A DNA stretch of 60,611 bases from Dysgonamonadaceae bacterium. Lineage in GTDB: Bacteria > Bacteroidota > Bacteroidia > Bacteroidales > Dysgonomonadaceae. The DNA lies in contig JAISUH010000039.1 in the NCBI GenBank assembly GCA_031272205.1, positions 1 through 60,611 on the forward strand, in the 5' to 3' direction. Position 1 is the first letter of the stretch, and each line of letters begins with the position of its first letter. Shown here piece after piece: positions 1-7,986 of the stretch. Both the position numbers and the translations under genes were made by a program. Below the pieces are notes generated by a model. The model had not been told where the DNA came from, ran no database searches, and saw only the letters and a list, made by a program, of their open reading frames with translations.

Positions 1-72
1 TTTTAGTTTTTAGTTCTTAGTTCTTCGGGGTTAAGCAATCCGGAAAACAACCCTTAGCAATGCCGTATCTGT

Positions 73-272
73 ATGGCTGAAAGCCATGTAGCATTAGCGC
101 AGGGAACCTCCTGTGTAAACGGGCGTTCCCCTCACCCAAAGGGCTGAAAGCCCGCAAGCAAGGTTGATTTTGCCCTTTCAGGGCGCAGACGGTGGGGGGG
201 AACCCATTTGTAGGGCGGCTTGCCTATCGGCAGACAGGTGCCCTACGCTGTCGATTTTGCTCTTTCAGAGCA
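73..272. repeat. Array of four tri-loop hairpins with GAA or TTC loops
   Basis: Four perfect small palindromes share one plan, a 5-6 bp stem closed around GAA or its complement TTC: 73-87 (atggct/agccat), 141-153 (gggct/agccc), 172-184 (gccct/agggc) and 258-272 (tgctct/agagca). Between them, 210-216 pairs with 240-246 (gtagggc/gccctac) around an inner tgcc/ggca hairpin. The shared CTGAAAG/CTTTCAG core suggests copies of one degraded palindromic element family. Confidence 0.55.
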
Positions 273-283
273 GTTTGGTAATC

Positions 284-385
284 GAAAATCCGTAGGATTT
301 TCATATCAATAGAAACCAAGGCGCCCCACCAAATGCAACCCCGTACGGGGTTGAACGGCATTTAGCCCTTTGGTTTCTATTGATA
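284..385. repeat. Nested inverted repeat around a perfect 18-bp palindrome
   Basis: Arms at 304-319 and 370-385 are perfect 16-bp reverse complements (tatcaatagaaaccaa and its complement). The intervening segment contains a perfect 18-bp palindrome at 336-353 with centre ccgtacgg. Just outside the left arm, 284-302 is a perfect 8-bp hairpin (gaaaatcc/ggattttc). No open reading frame is associated. It resembles a REP/MITE-type extragenic palindrome. Confidence 0.6.
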
Positions 386-420
386 CGAATGGCCTGCGGC
401 CAAGAACCTTCCTCAAAATT

Positions 421-524
421 CCCTTAGTAGCCCAAGGTTACACACCACCAGCTTACCCTTATTTTCCTGATAAATAATGGAATAAGGGCAAGAATGGAGA
501 GGACAAATTCACGGCTACTAAGGG
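421..524. repeat. 104-bp inverted-repeat element with nested hairpin
   Basis: The ends 421-432 and 513-524 are perfect 12-bp inverted repeats (cccttagtagcc/ggctactaaggg). Inside, 452-463 pairs with 481-492 with one mismatch. There is no coding capacity. The size and terminal repeats fit a small non-autonomous element, but no clear target-site duplication is seen. Confidence 0.5.
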
Positions 525-544
525 TTGGAAATGGTATTTTACAG

Positions 545-734
545 GAGGCTGTCTCAAAAGTAGAAAAGCCGCGTCATTGGCTCCGCCGAACGTTGTTTCC
601 GGCGAAAGCCGGAATCCCCTTCTAATCGTTAAATATTAATATACAATCATTTAGCATTTGACGGTCTTCGGGGGATGGCGGAGAGATCCCGTGTCGCAGC
701 ACGGGACGCCATGACGGGCTGTTGAGACAGACTC
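545..734. mobile_element. MITE-like element with 16-bp terminal inverted repeats
   Basis: Positions 545-560 and the reverse complement of 719-734 match at 14 of 16 bases (gag-g/t-ctgtctcaa-a/c-ag), which is the look of insertion-sequence termini. The 190-bp interior has no transposase frame but carries a GAAA-loop hairpin (597-614) and a second 7-bp hairpin (687-706). I read it as an IS-derived miniature element; no convincing target-site duplication flanks it. Confidence 0.5.
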
Positions 735-831
735 TTTTTAAAAAAAGGTGATGCAAGTGTCGTCCCCCTGACAGGACTTTTTGAGGGATGATATTTGTAA
801 ACAAAAAAAATCGAAAAAATGCAAAGAAGAT

Positions 832-862
832 TTTGTCGGTACAAAACATTACTTTATCTTTA
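832..862 (+). promoter_or_regulatory. Bacteroidetes-type promoter for the beta-propeller gene
   Basis: A TTTG -33 box at 832-835 is followed after 19 bp by TATCTTTA at 855-862, one base off the TAnnTTTG -7 consensus. It lies 15 bp before the ATG at 878 and therefore supports that start rather than the internal TTG at 989. Confidence 0.5.
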
Positions 863-877
863 AAAAGAAAACGACGT

Positions 878-2023
878 ATGAAAAATAAATCTCTTATTGC
901 CTGCTTGTTAATATACTCAATATTATGAGGCTGTTCTGAAAAGAAACCGGGTGGCAGCCCCAAAATATCAGAGGAAATTTCAATAGATTTGGATAAAACC
1001 TCAACGGTTTCGATCAGGGAATTTGTGGATTCAATCGAGATCGTACCCTTGGAAACAAACGAACACTGCCTGATAAAGGAAATAGATAAAGTACGTTTGT
1101 TTGAAGATCGTATTTTTGTTCTGGATCTGCAGCTGCAGCACCTTTTTTGTTTCGATAAAAACGGCAGGTATCTGTTTACTGTCCTCAGTAAAGGGCCGGG
1201 GCCGGAAGAATACTATTATACGGAAGATTTTATTATCGACAAATACAACAAAAATATTTTGCTTTTGGATCCTTCCGGTTTTCTTTCGATTACGGATTTC
1301 AATGGGAATTTTATTTCAAAAACACGACTACCAAAGGATATAAGCGTTTACAACGAGATCCATCAGCAGGACAGGGATACATTTATTTTTATCAGCAGCA
1401 GCGCCTATTTTTTGGCGGCATGGTCTAAAAGCGACAATAAAATCCTCTATAAGAGAGAGGGAGAACAAGTTCGAAGGCATGTTTTCTTTCCTTTTCGCAA
1501 GACCTACGAATATAAGGGGCAGCTCTTTTATACACCTCCCGTAACCAACAAAACCATCAATTTGGCAGACAGCAGCATATTTGCATGGAATCTGGGTAAA
1601 TACAACAATACCGAGAATCAGATTAAAAATGTAAAGAAACTGATTATGGAAGGAGGATACAGCAGGGAATTTGCCTCGAGAAATTTTGTTCAGGAAAAAA
1701 GGCTGAATTCCGATATATTTCACAACTGGGAAACATCCAGATATCGATTTTTCACAGTAAATCTTGGGCTTCCGGATTTTAAATTCGGATATGTATTTTA
1801 CGATAAAAAAACAAAAAAGCCTTACGTTTTTTTTAAGACTGAAGAAGGACTACAATTGGTGTCTTCCTCTGTCAATATGAACGGAGACAAATTAGTCTTG
1901 GTGAACGACGAACGTTTCAAACTCTACGATGACAAGCTGTTATCCGACAGGCAACGCAAAATAATCGCCTCCCGTTTAGACGACGACAATCCGTTTTTGG
2001 TCATCTATCACCTGAAAAAATGA
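878..2023 (+). CDS. 6-bladed beta-propeller lipoprotein (DUF5128-like), TGA codon in the lipobox
   Basis: A predicted lipoprotein of the Bacteroidales 6-bladed beta-propeller family, whose molecular role is not established. From ATG 878 the frame gives a signal peptide (MKNKSLIACLLIYSIL), then an in-frame TGA at 926-928, then GCSEKK. The stop therefore falls directly before the Gly-Cys of the lipobox. The frame is open from there to TGA 2021-2023. The first blade shows the hallmark segment LFCFDKNGRYLFTVLSKGPG followed by PEEYYY. As it stands, only a leaderless product from an internal start such as TTG 989 (344 aa) could be made. It sits 6 bp before the thioredoxin-like lipoprotein gene and probably forms an operon with it. 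Either a nonsense mutation or a base-call error explains the TGA; TGA is used as an ordinary stop elsewhere in the window, including in this gene. Confidence 0.75.
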
Positions 2024-2029
2024 CATGTG

Positions 2030-2605
2030 ATGGGCAATTTGTATAAATACGGCTGTTTGTTGTTGTTGTTTACCGTTATCTTCGGTTGCCGCAAGGATGT
2101 AAAAAAAGAAAATGAACACATTGATTATCAGCAAATAGATGACATCTTTGTTCGAAACAAATTGGCAATAGAAAAATTGACCCTTGCCAATCTCAACCGG
2201 GAAATCATTTCTCAAAAGGTCTATTTCGGCAAGGATTCTTTACACCTTTTCAGTATGAAGAAACTGGTAAAGAAACATCGGTTTTTCTTTTATTTTTCGG
2301 AAAAGACCTGCGCTTCTTGTATTTACAATACGGTGGATTGCATCAAAGAGGTTTTTCCCGACTATGAACAGGATGATAAAATCATCTTTATTGCGCCCGG
2401 ATATCCCGCAAGAATGAAAGAAAATACGTTTGGGAAACGATTATTGACGTTAACCAAAGGCAAACTTGGGATAGCTCTTGAAGAAAAATTAGTCCCGTTT
2501 CTGTTTACCGTTGATGAAAATCTCAAACTAAAAACGCTTCATATCGTAAACAGCAAAGATTTTACGGAAACGATGCAATATCTGAATACGATAAAAGAGG
2601 AATGA
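2030..2605 (+). CDS. Thioredoxin-fold lipoprotein with CxxC motif
   Basis: A 191-residue predicted lipoprotein. The N-terminus (MGNLYKYGCLLLLFTVIFGC) is a signal peptide ending in a Gly-Cys lipobox. A central FYFSEKTCASCIYN segment (around residues 90-103) holds the CASC redox motif of thioredoxin/TlpA-like proteins, and the surrounding hydrophobic strands fit that fold. I chose ATG 2030 over the in-frame GTG 2027. It follows the beta-propeller gene by 6 bp; such pairs are common in Bacteroidales. The likely place of action is the periplasmic face of a membrane, with thiol-disulfide chemistry inferred only from the motif. The substrate is unknown. Confidence 0.7.
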   Translation: MGNLYKYGCLLLLFTVIFGCRKDVKKENEHIDYQQIDDIFVRNKLAIEKLTLANLNREIISQKVYFGKDSLHLFSMKKLVKKHRFFFYFSEKTCASCIYNTVDCIKEVFPDYEQDDKIIFIAPGYPARMKENTFGKRLLTLTKGKLGIALEEKLVPFLFTVDENLKLKTLHIVNSKDFTETMQYLNTIKEE

Positions 2606-2627
2606 TAAATGCAAGTAAGAATAGCAA

Positions 2628-3959
2628 CTAAATCATCCCTCTCGCTTTCATTTCCAAATATTTGTTGATGCTGTCGATGGTCAGTTTTTCGGGTTCGGTA
2701 AGAACGCTTTGTATGCCGTAGCGCGTGAGTTCCTGCACAATCAGGCGTTTTTCGAACGCGAATTTTTCCGCGATAATCTTGTCGTAAATCTCGTTCACGC
2801 TTTCCGCTTTCTTGTCGATGAGTCTGTTCAACTCGGTGTTTTTGAAAAAAACGACGATAAGCAGGTGATTCCTTGCTATAGCTTTCAGGTAGGGCAGTTG
2901 GCGCTTCAACGCATCCATCGTCTCGAAATTGGTGTAGAGCAACAACAGGCTTCGGTGCGTAACAGTCTGTTTTAGTTCTGCATAGAGGCGGTTGAAATCG
3001 CTTTCGTAGAAATTGGTATCGATGCGGTAGAGCGCATCCATTATTTTCTGCATCTGTCCCGCTTTGCGGTCGGCAGGGACGCGGTCTTCCACTTTCTTCG
3101 AAAAGGTGAACATTCCTGCCTTGTCGTGCTTCTTGATCACAATATTAGCCAACGCAAGGGTAGAGTTGATGGCATAATCCAAGAGGCTCATCCCTTCAAA
3201 AGGCATCTCCATGCTGCGCCCTTTGTCGATAATCATGTAAACCGGCTGCGATTTTTCTTCCTGATACTGGTTCACCATGAGCTGCGCTTTTTTCGATGTC
3301 GCCTTCCAATTGATGGTGCGCACATCGTCGCCTTGCACGTATTCCTTGATTTGTTCAAATTCCATTGTATGCCCGATGCGGCGTATTTTCTTCAATCCGT
3401 ATTCGAAAGGGTTGTGCGAAAAAGCCATCATATCGTATTTCTTCATCTGGATAAACGACGGGTAAGCCGTTATGGAAGCGTGTTCCGAAAAAACGTAACG
3501 CCGCATCGCCAACCCGACCGGGCTCGACACATAGATATTGAGCTTCCCGAATCGGTATTCGCCTCGTTTCACCGGACGCAACGTATATCGGTATTCTTCT
3601 TCCGAAAAACGGACGAGGCGGCTTTTGACCAAAAAATCGCGTTTCTGGTATTGGAAGGGTATCTCGTCGATTATCTGCAATGAAACCGATATACGGTGGT
3701 CGTTTTTGATGCGGATAATGATGGAGTTGTCGTCGCCGTTGGAAAGCATCTCGGGCAAACTGCGCGTGGCTACGATGCCTTCTTTTGTGGAAAACAGCAT
3801 GAACACGTCGATAAAAAAGGCCAGCATAAGCACGCCGAGCAGAGCCGCCGCAACCGGATACAGCCACGAGACGAAAAACGCCACGAAGAACAGGCCTGCT
3901 GTGGCGAGTAGCATCCAGTAGAACAAGGGGTTGATATATAACGGTTTTAGGAACTTCAT
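2628..3959 (-). CDS. DUF58 domain protein
   Basis: A 443-residue membrane-anchored protein with two hydrophobic segments at about residues 11-55. The DUF58 signature EYVQGDDVRTINWKATSKK lies at 206-224, followed by a von Willebrand A-like strand IIDKGRSM (243-250) in which the MIDAS motif is DxGxS rather than DxSxS. DUF58 proteins act with MoxR ATPases, and the moxR gene ends 20 bp upstream. I chose ATG 3959 (MKFLKPLY) because an earlier in-frame start at 4004 would overlap moxR and add residues without family likeness. It is the last gene of the 8979-2628 cluster. Its role (envelope stress or protein maturation) is inferred from family context. Confidence 0.85.
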   Translation of the reverse strand: MKFLKPLYINPLFYWMLLATAGLFFVAFFVSWLYPVAAALLGVLMLAFFIDVFMLFSTKEGIVATRSLPEMLSNGDDNSIIIRIKNDHRISVSLQIIDEIPFQYQKRDFLVKSRLVRFSEEEYRYTLRPVKRGEYRFGKLNIYVSSPVGLAMRRYVFSEHASITAYPSFIQMKKYDMMAFSHNPFEYGLKKIRRIGHTMEFEQIKEYVQGDDVRTINWKATSKKAQLMVNQYQEEKSQPVYMIIDKGRSMEMPFEGMSLLDYAINSTLALANIVIKKHDKAGMFTFSKKVEDRVPADRKAGQMQKIMDALYRIDTNFYESDFNRLYAELKQTVTHRSLLLLYTNFETMDALKRQLPYLKAIARNHLLIVVFFKNTELNRLIDKKAESVNEIYDKIIAEKFAFEKRLIVQELTRYGIQSVLTEPEKLTIDSINKYLEMKARGMI

Positions 3960-3978
3960 TCGTGAAATGTTCTGCTGT

Positions 3979-4977
3979 TTATCTTGGAATTTCGATGTTG
4001 GCAATGATTTCGGCTATAATCTGTTCAGCTTTCAGCCCCTCCATCTCTTTTTCGGGCGAGACAATGACGCGGTGGCGCAACACGGGGATCGCCGATTCTT
4101 TGATGTCTTCGGGCGTTACAAAATCGCGGCCGTTCAACGCGGCGAAACCTTTTGCCGCGTTCAATATGGCGATAGACGCACGGGGCGATGCACCAAGGTA
4201 GAGGAAGGGCGTTTCGCGCGTGTGCTGCACTATATTGGCGATGTAGGTCATGAGGTTCGATTCGACCGTGATTTCGCGCACAAGCAGTTGGTACTGTTCT
4301 ATTTCCTTGCCAGATACCACTTTATTCACTTCTGCCGTCTTGTTGAATCCCTTGGTCTCGTGTTCGCGGCGGATGATCTCAAATTCTTCGGCCAAACCCG
4401 GATAGTCGATAACCACTTTGAACAAAAAACGGTCTAATTGCGCTTCGGGCAAGCGGTAAGTCCCTTCCTGCTCGATGGGGTTTTGCGTGGCAAAAACGAT
4501 GAAGGGCTTCTCCATCGGGTAGGTTTTGCCGTCGATGGTCGCCTGCCGTTCTTCCATCACCTCAAACATGGCGGCTTGCGTTTTTGCAGGTGCGCGGTTC
4601 ACCTCGTCCACCAAAATAAGGTTGGCGAAAACCGGGCCTTTGCGAAATTCAAAGCCGCTTGTTTTCAGGTTGAAAACCGATGTGCCGAGAATGTCCGACG
4701 GCATTAAATCGGGCGTAAATTGCACGCGGCTGAACGAGGTGTCGATGGCTTTTGCCAATAATTTTACAGCCAGCGTTTTAGCGATGCCGGGAACGCCTTC
4801 CAACAGTACGTGCCCGTTGGCGAGCAGCGCCACTAACAGGTGGTTGATCAGCTTATCCTGTCCTACGATGACCTTTTTCAGTTCTTTGCGCACGGCGTCC
4901 ATGTTTCGTTGCAGTCCGCTCAAATCGATGCGAGATTCGAACCGGATACCGTTGTCTAAGTCTTTTTCTTGTTCCAT
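3979..4977 (-). CDS. MoxR family AAA+ ATPase
   Basis: A 332-residue AAA+ ATPase of the usual MoxR length. Walker A is GVPGIAKT (61-68) and Walker B is ILVDEVNRA (121-129), followed by sensor-1 FIVFATQNPIEQEG and the arginine-finger region EAQLDRFLF. MoxR ATPases are chaperone-like and typically work on a vWA-domain partner, here the downstream DUF58 protein. The gene lies between the DUF4350 gene (16-bp gap) and the DUF58 gene in one direction, so co-transcription is very likely. The protein is cytoplasmic with no signal peptide. Confidence 0.92.
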   Translation of the reverse strand: MEQEKDLDNGIRFESRIDLSGLQRNMDAVRKELKKVIVGQDKLINHLLVALLANGHVLLEGVPGIAKTLAVKLLAKAIDTSFSRVQFTPDLMPSDILGTSVFNLKTSGFEFRKGPVFANLILVDEVNRAPAKTQAAMFEVMEERQATIDGKTYPMEKPFIVFATQNPIEQEGTYRLPEAQLDRFLFKVVIDYPGLAEEFEIIRREHETKGFNKTAEVNKVVSGKEIEQYQLLVREITVESNLMTYIANIVQHTRETPFLYLGASPRASIAILNAAKGFAALNGRDFVTPEDIKESAIPVLRHRVIVSPEKEMEGLKAEQIIAEIIANIEIPR

Positions 4978-4993
4978 ATCTTTGTTTTTTTTG

Positions 4994-6238
4994 TTATTTG
5001 TTCAGGTTTTGAGGGTTGTCCCAAAATTTTTCGATGTATTCGTTCAGCAGGGTCAATCCGCTTTCATCGCAGTAGCCCCTTTCGTTTATCCGCCGGATAA
5101 AGGTTATCGCGTTTCGGATGCGTTGCAAATCTTTTCCCGATTTTAAGTGCAACCGTTGCACGAATGAGTTGTCTAACAACTGTGTATCAATATGATACGT
5201 TTGCCTTATGCGGTCTAAGAAATAGATGATTTTCTTTCGGGCGATGTTTGTGGAGTCGCCCTCTTGAAAATAGAGGTTGCCAATGGTTTGTGTAAACTCC
5301 ACAGTGGTGTTGCGTGGCGGTTTTATAATGGGTACGACGCGCTGACGGCGTTTAGCCGTGAAGAAAACAAAGAGCAGCAACCCGTAAACAAAAATCAGCC
5401 AGACCATCCGTAACGCGGGGTATTTGAATATCACGCTGAACGGCGTAGTGGCCGCATCCGATTTGGTTTGGCCTTGCACGAACCACACGACAGGCTGTTC
5501 GCCGGGCAGGTAAGACAGGGCGTTTTCCACGTATTCCTGCAAACCATCGTTGCCCATCAACGAATAATTGGTGAATGCCGAAGGCTGATTGTGGAGGAAA
5601 AGGGATCCCTTCCCCAGTTTTATTTTCACAAAATTGATGTATTTTGTACCGTCGGGATAAATCATGTACCCCGTCGCTGTGGTTGTGGCGCTATCGGCTT
5701 CGATGAATGGGATTTGGCCGTAAACGGGCGTAAGATTGTAACTTCGGTCGCCCCATCGCGGGTTCGCTAACGACAATTTCAGGCTGTCTTTCTCATTTTG
5801 GAGGTACCCCAAATGCGTCTGCGATGCACTTTTATATACGTATTCCGTTCGGGTATTCAGGGTATCGGTAAGATTGGCCTGAAAACCGTCGGAACTGATG
5901 AAAACCGAACTTCCTTTCTTAACGCTCTCAAGCAATTTTTCGAGCGATTTTTCGTCGAAGTAAACATAGTTGTTGATAAACAGGTAGGTTTCCGGTTTGA
6001 AATGCAGGCTGTCGCTTTCCCTGTAACGTTCGTATAACGTTTTGTTGTACCGCCTGACCGGCGACTTCATCAATCCGTCGATTTCGTGATCCAGCACGTA
6101 CAGTCCGAGCGGGATTTTATCTTCCAAGCGATAGGAGGGGCTCCAATCGACGGGTTTGGTGCGCGAATAGTCAACCGCAACCATCAGCACGATGAGGACG
6201 GCGAACGAAAAGAGGTATATTTTCAGCGTTTTGCTCAT
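4994..6238 (-). CDS. DUF4350 domain membrane protein
   Basis: A 414-residue protein with an N-terminal transmembrane segment (about 6-22, IYLFSFAVLIVLMVAVDY), a large extracytoplasmic domain and a second membrane segment near residue 280 (VWLIFVYGLLLFVFF) followed by a basic cytoplasmic tail. The early region LYVLDHEIDGLM and the flipped-out domain resemble DUF4350, a GATase-like fold of unknown function found beside MoxR and DUF4129 genes. It is 3 bp downstream of the DUF4129 gene. The function is unknown; the context suggests it belongs to the MoxR-associated membrane complex. Confidence 0.75.
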   Translation of the reverse strand: MSKTLKIYLFSFAVLIVLMVAVDYSRTKPVDWSPSYRLEDKIPLGLYVLDHEIDGLMKSPVRRYNKTLYERYRESDSLHFKPETYLFINNYVYFDEKSLEKLLESVKKGSSVFISSDGFQANLTDTLNTRTEYVYKSASQTHLGYLQNEKDSLKLSLANPRWGDRSYNLTPVYGQIPFIEADSATTTATGYMIYPDGTKYINFVKIKLGKGSLFLHNQPSAFTNYSLMGNDGLQEYVENALSYLPGEQPVVWFVQGQTKSDAATTPFSVIFKYPALRMVWLIFVYGLLLFVFFTAKRRQRVVPIIKPPRNTTVEFTQTIGNLYFQEGDSTNIARKKIIYFLDRIRQTYHIDTQLLDNSFVQRLHLKSGKDLQRIRNAITFIRRINERGYCDESGLTLLNEYIEKFWDNPQNLNK

Positions 6239-6241
6239 AAT

Positions 6242-7048
6242 TTAAAACCGAATCTGCTTGCGGAACTTCTCGCGTGCGTTTTGATAATCGGCGCTGTCAA
6301 TCGTAAATTCGCCGTACCAGATATAATTGTAGAGGTAGGAGAGGTAGTTGAAATCCGATTTCAGCTGGTCATCCTCTATTTCCCCTATATAATCGATGTT
6401 CGTTTTGTCGGCATTCCATTCGATGATTTTGCGATCGGTAAACGTTTTTAGTGTCCAGAGATAGAGCAGGCGGATGGATTGGCGCGTGTCGCCCGACTGT
6501 TCGGCTTCTTTTAACAGCGATGGAAAATCGGCTTCGTGAATGTGCTGTTCCACATTGCTTAAATCGATGGGAACGTTCTCGTCCGTCTTTTCAAAAAACC
6601 AGCGCCCTTTGTGGTTCATGACCAAACGGACGGCGATGTATGTTACCCCAAGAAAAATAAGAACGTAAACAATATCGAGGACAATGTTCGTGATTTTGTT
6701 GATGTCTGCTTCGTCGCCGTAACCCAACAGCTTGCGGATGATTTCGTTCAACCATTCCTTGAGCTTTTGGAAGAACCTTTTGCTCGCATTGCGTTCGTAA
6801 TTCAGCTCTTTGTCGGAAATGTATTTTTCGTTGAGCTTGCTTTCGAACCGGCGCAAGACCAATGAATCCGATGCATCGGCGGGAATCGCTTGCAGCAAAC
6901 TGTCGAGATTGAGGTCTTTGAACGTGTGTTTCTTGCTTTCAACCACCGGATGTACCTCTACCGATTGTGCCGATACGCTATCGAAGCACATCCCGGCGAT
7001 AAGAAAAATTCCGGCGAGGAAGCAAGGGAACAACCGTTTATTCCGCAT
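6242..7048 (-). CDS. DUF4129 domain protein
   Basis: A 268-residue protein with a signal peptide (ending about FDSVSAQ, residue 28), a periplasmic stretch, one transmembrane helix (about 120-140, IVLDIVYVLIFLGVTYIAV) and a C-terminal cytoplasmic domain with the DUF4129 pattern LLYLWTLKTFTDR followed by YNYIWYGEF. DUF4129 proteins are usually linked to MoxR/DUF58 and sometimes transglutaminase-like genes. The start overlaps the end of the preceding membrane-protein gene by 11 bp, which indicates translational coupling. Function is unknown beyond membership of this cluster. Confidence 0.75.
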   Translation of the reverse strand: MRNKRLFPCFLAGIFLIAGMCFDSVSAQSVEVHPVVESKKHTFKDLNLDSLLQAIPADASDSLVLRRFESKLNEKYISDKELNYERNASKRFFQKLKEWLNEIIRKLLGYGDEADINKITNIVLDIVYVLIFLGVTYIAVRLVMNHKGRWFFEKTDENVPIDLSNVEQHIHEADFPSLLKEAEQSGDTRQSIRLLYLWTLKTFTDRKIIEWNADKTNIDYIGEIEDDQLKSDFNYLSYLYNYIWYGEFTIDSADYQNAREKFRKQIRF

Positions 7049-7973
7049 TTTGTCCGATTAAATCAATTTCGGAAAAGGCCTGCGTGTGTTCGGCCTGTTC
7101 TTTGGAGCTGTAAAAAATCAACCCCTGATTGATCATCAATACATTATAGAATATGTACGACAGCGCAATGCTCACGATGTACAAACCCGCCATCAGGATT
7201 GTGAGATTCGACCCTTTTGTTTCGTCGTTGGCGGAAAGTACAATGCCAATCATAATAACAAGGTAGGGTATCATGCTGATGGCGCTCTCTATTATGCTTA
7301 TAATGAAATATGTAGCGGCTGTTGATCCGATGATGGGCCAGAAGTTTTTCTTCGAGAACAACATTCTCAGCGCAGTTCGCAACGATTCGAACAGACCCAA
7401 ATCGTCGTGCAGGTAAAAGAAAAGCATCTGCGAATACAGCGCCATGGAAACGGGAATCAAAAGCAACAGGAGAAAGATGCCTATGACGATAATTATTAAC
7501 ACTGCCGATATCACAACAGCGAGCGTTATCAATGGAAACATCACTCCTATGGAAAACAGCGCAAACTTTATCAGCTTGGGGAGGTAGCGTTTTAATTGCT
7601 CGAAGATTTCGGAAGCGGTGAATTTATCTTTCCCCGTGTTTTCCATCAATTGCATATACGCGATGGGATATGCCATACTAATGATGGTGAGAAACAGGCC
7701 GAGAATGATGGCAACAGCCAAAAGCGCAAAGAACAAGCCCGAATTGTCGGAGAAATAATATCCGATATCGTATCCGATGCCTTGATTTTCGGTGCTAAAC
7801 ATCGCGCTGAACATGTCCCGGAAGATGAAAAAGAAAAAAATGCAAAGCACAAAGATCATTCCTCCGGCAATGACGATGTAATTTCCGAAGAAATTTTTCC
7901 AATACCCCCTGAAGAAAGCAATGGTGTCGCTCATATACGAGCTGAACGTCCTTTTTTGGTAAAGTTGAAACAT
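7038..7973 (-). CDS. Polytopic membrane protein of the MoxR/SpoIIM cluster
   Basis: A 311-residue integral membrane protein with about six hydrophobic helices, among them YIVIAGGMIFVLCIFFFFIF, a Leu/Ile-rich helix pair near residues 140-180 and a final YIVSIALSYIFYNVLMI. I chose ATG 7973 (MFQLYQKR) because 57 upstream in-frame residues read through the end of the preceding gene and look non-coding. I cannot assign a family with certainty; it resembles the unnamed membrane proteins found between SpoIIM and DUF4129 genes in Bacteroidetes. The gene starts 14 bp after spoIIM ends and overlaps the DUF4129 gene. Confidence 0.7.
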   Translation of the reverse strand: MFQLYQKRTFSSYMSDTIAFFRGYWKNFFGNYIVIAGGMIFVLCIFFFFIFRDMFSAMFSTENQGIGYDIGYYFSDNSGLFFALLAVAIILGLFLTIISMAYPIAYMQLMENTGKDKFTASEIFEQLKRYLPKLIKFALFSIGVMFPLITLAVVISAVLIIIVIGIFLLLLLIPVSMALYSQMLFFYLHDDLGLFESLRTALRMLFSKKNFWPIIGSTAATYFIISIIESAISMIPYLVIMIGIVLSANDETKGSNLTILMAGLYIVSIALSYIFYNVLMINQGLIFYSSKEQAEHTQAFSEIDLIGQNAE

Positions 7974-7986
7974 AGCGGTTTTTGTA

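Larger units (their letters stand above)
1..877. other. Gene-free mosaic of palindromes and repeat remnants
   Basis: No convincing coding region is visible on either strand. The stretch is packed with short palindromes: tri-loop hairpins at 73-87, 141-153, 172-184 and 258-272, an 8-bp hairpin at 284-302, nested inverted repeats at 210-246 and 304-385, a 12-bp inverted repeat at 421-432/513-524, and a MITE-like unit at 545-734. It ends in the promoter of the following lipoprotein gene. The minus-strand open frames here have no recognisable family and overlap the repeats, so I regard them as spurious. Confidence 0.6.

Noticed and set aside
926-928. TGA as a recoded codon (Sec, Trp or Gly)
   Set aside because: TGA serves as the stop of many genes in the window, there is no SECIS-like need in a lipobox, and a single mutation or error is simpler.
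622-963. Minus-strand open frame opposite the MITE and the lipoprotein signal region
   Set aside because: It overlaps repeat DNA and a well-supported plus-strand promoter and start, and has no family likeness.
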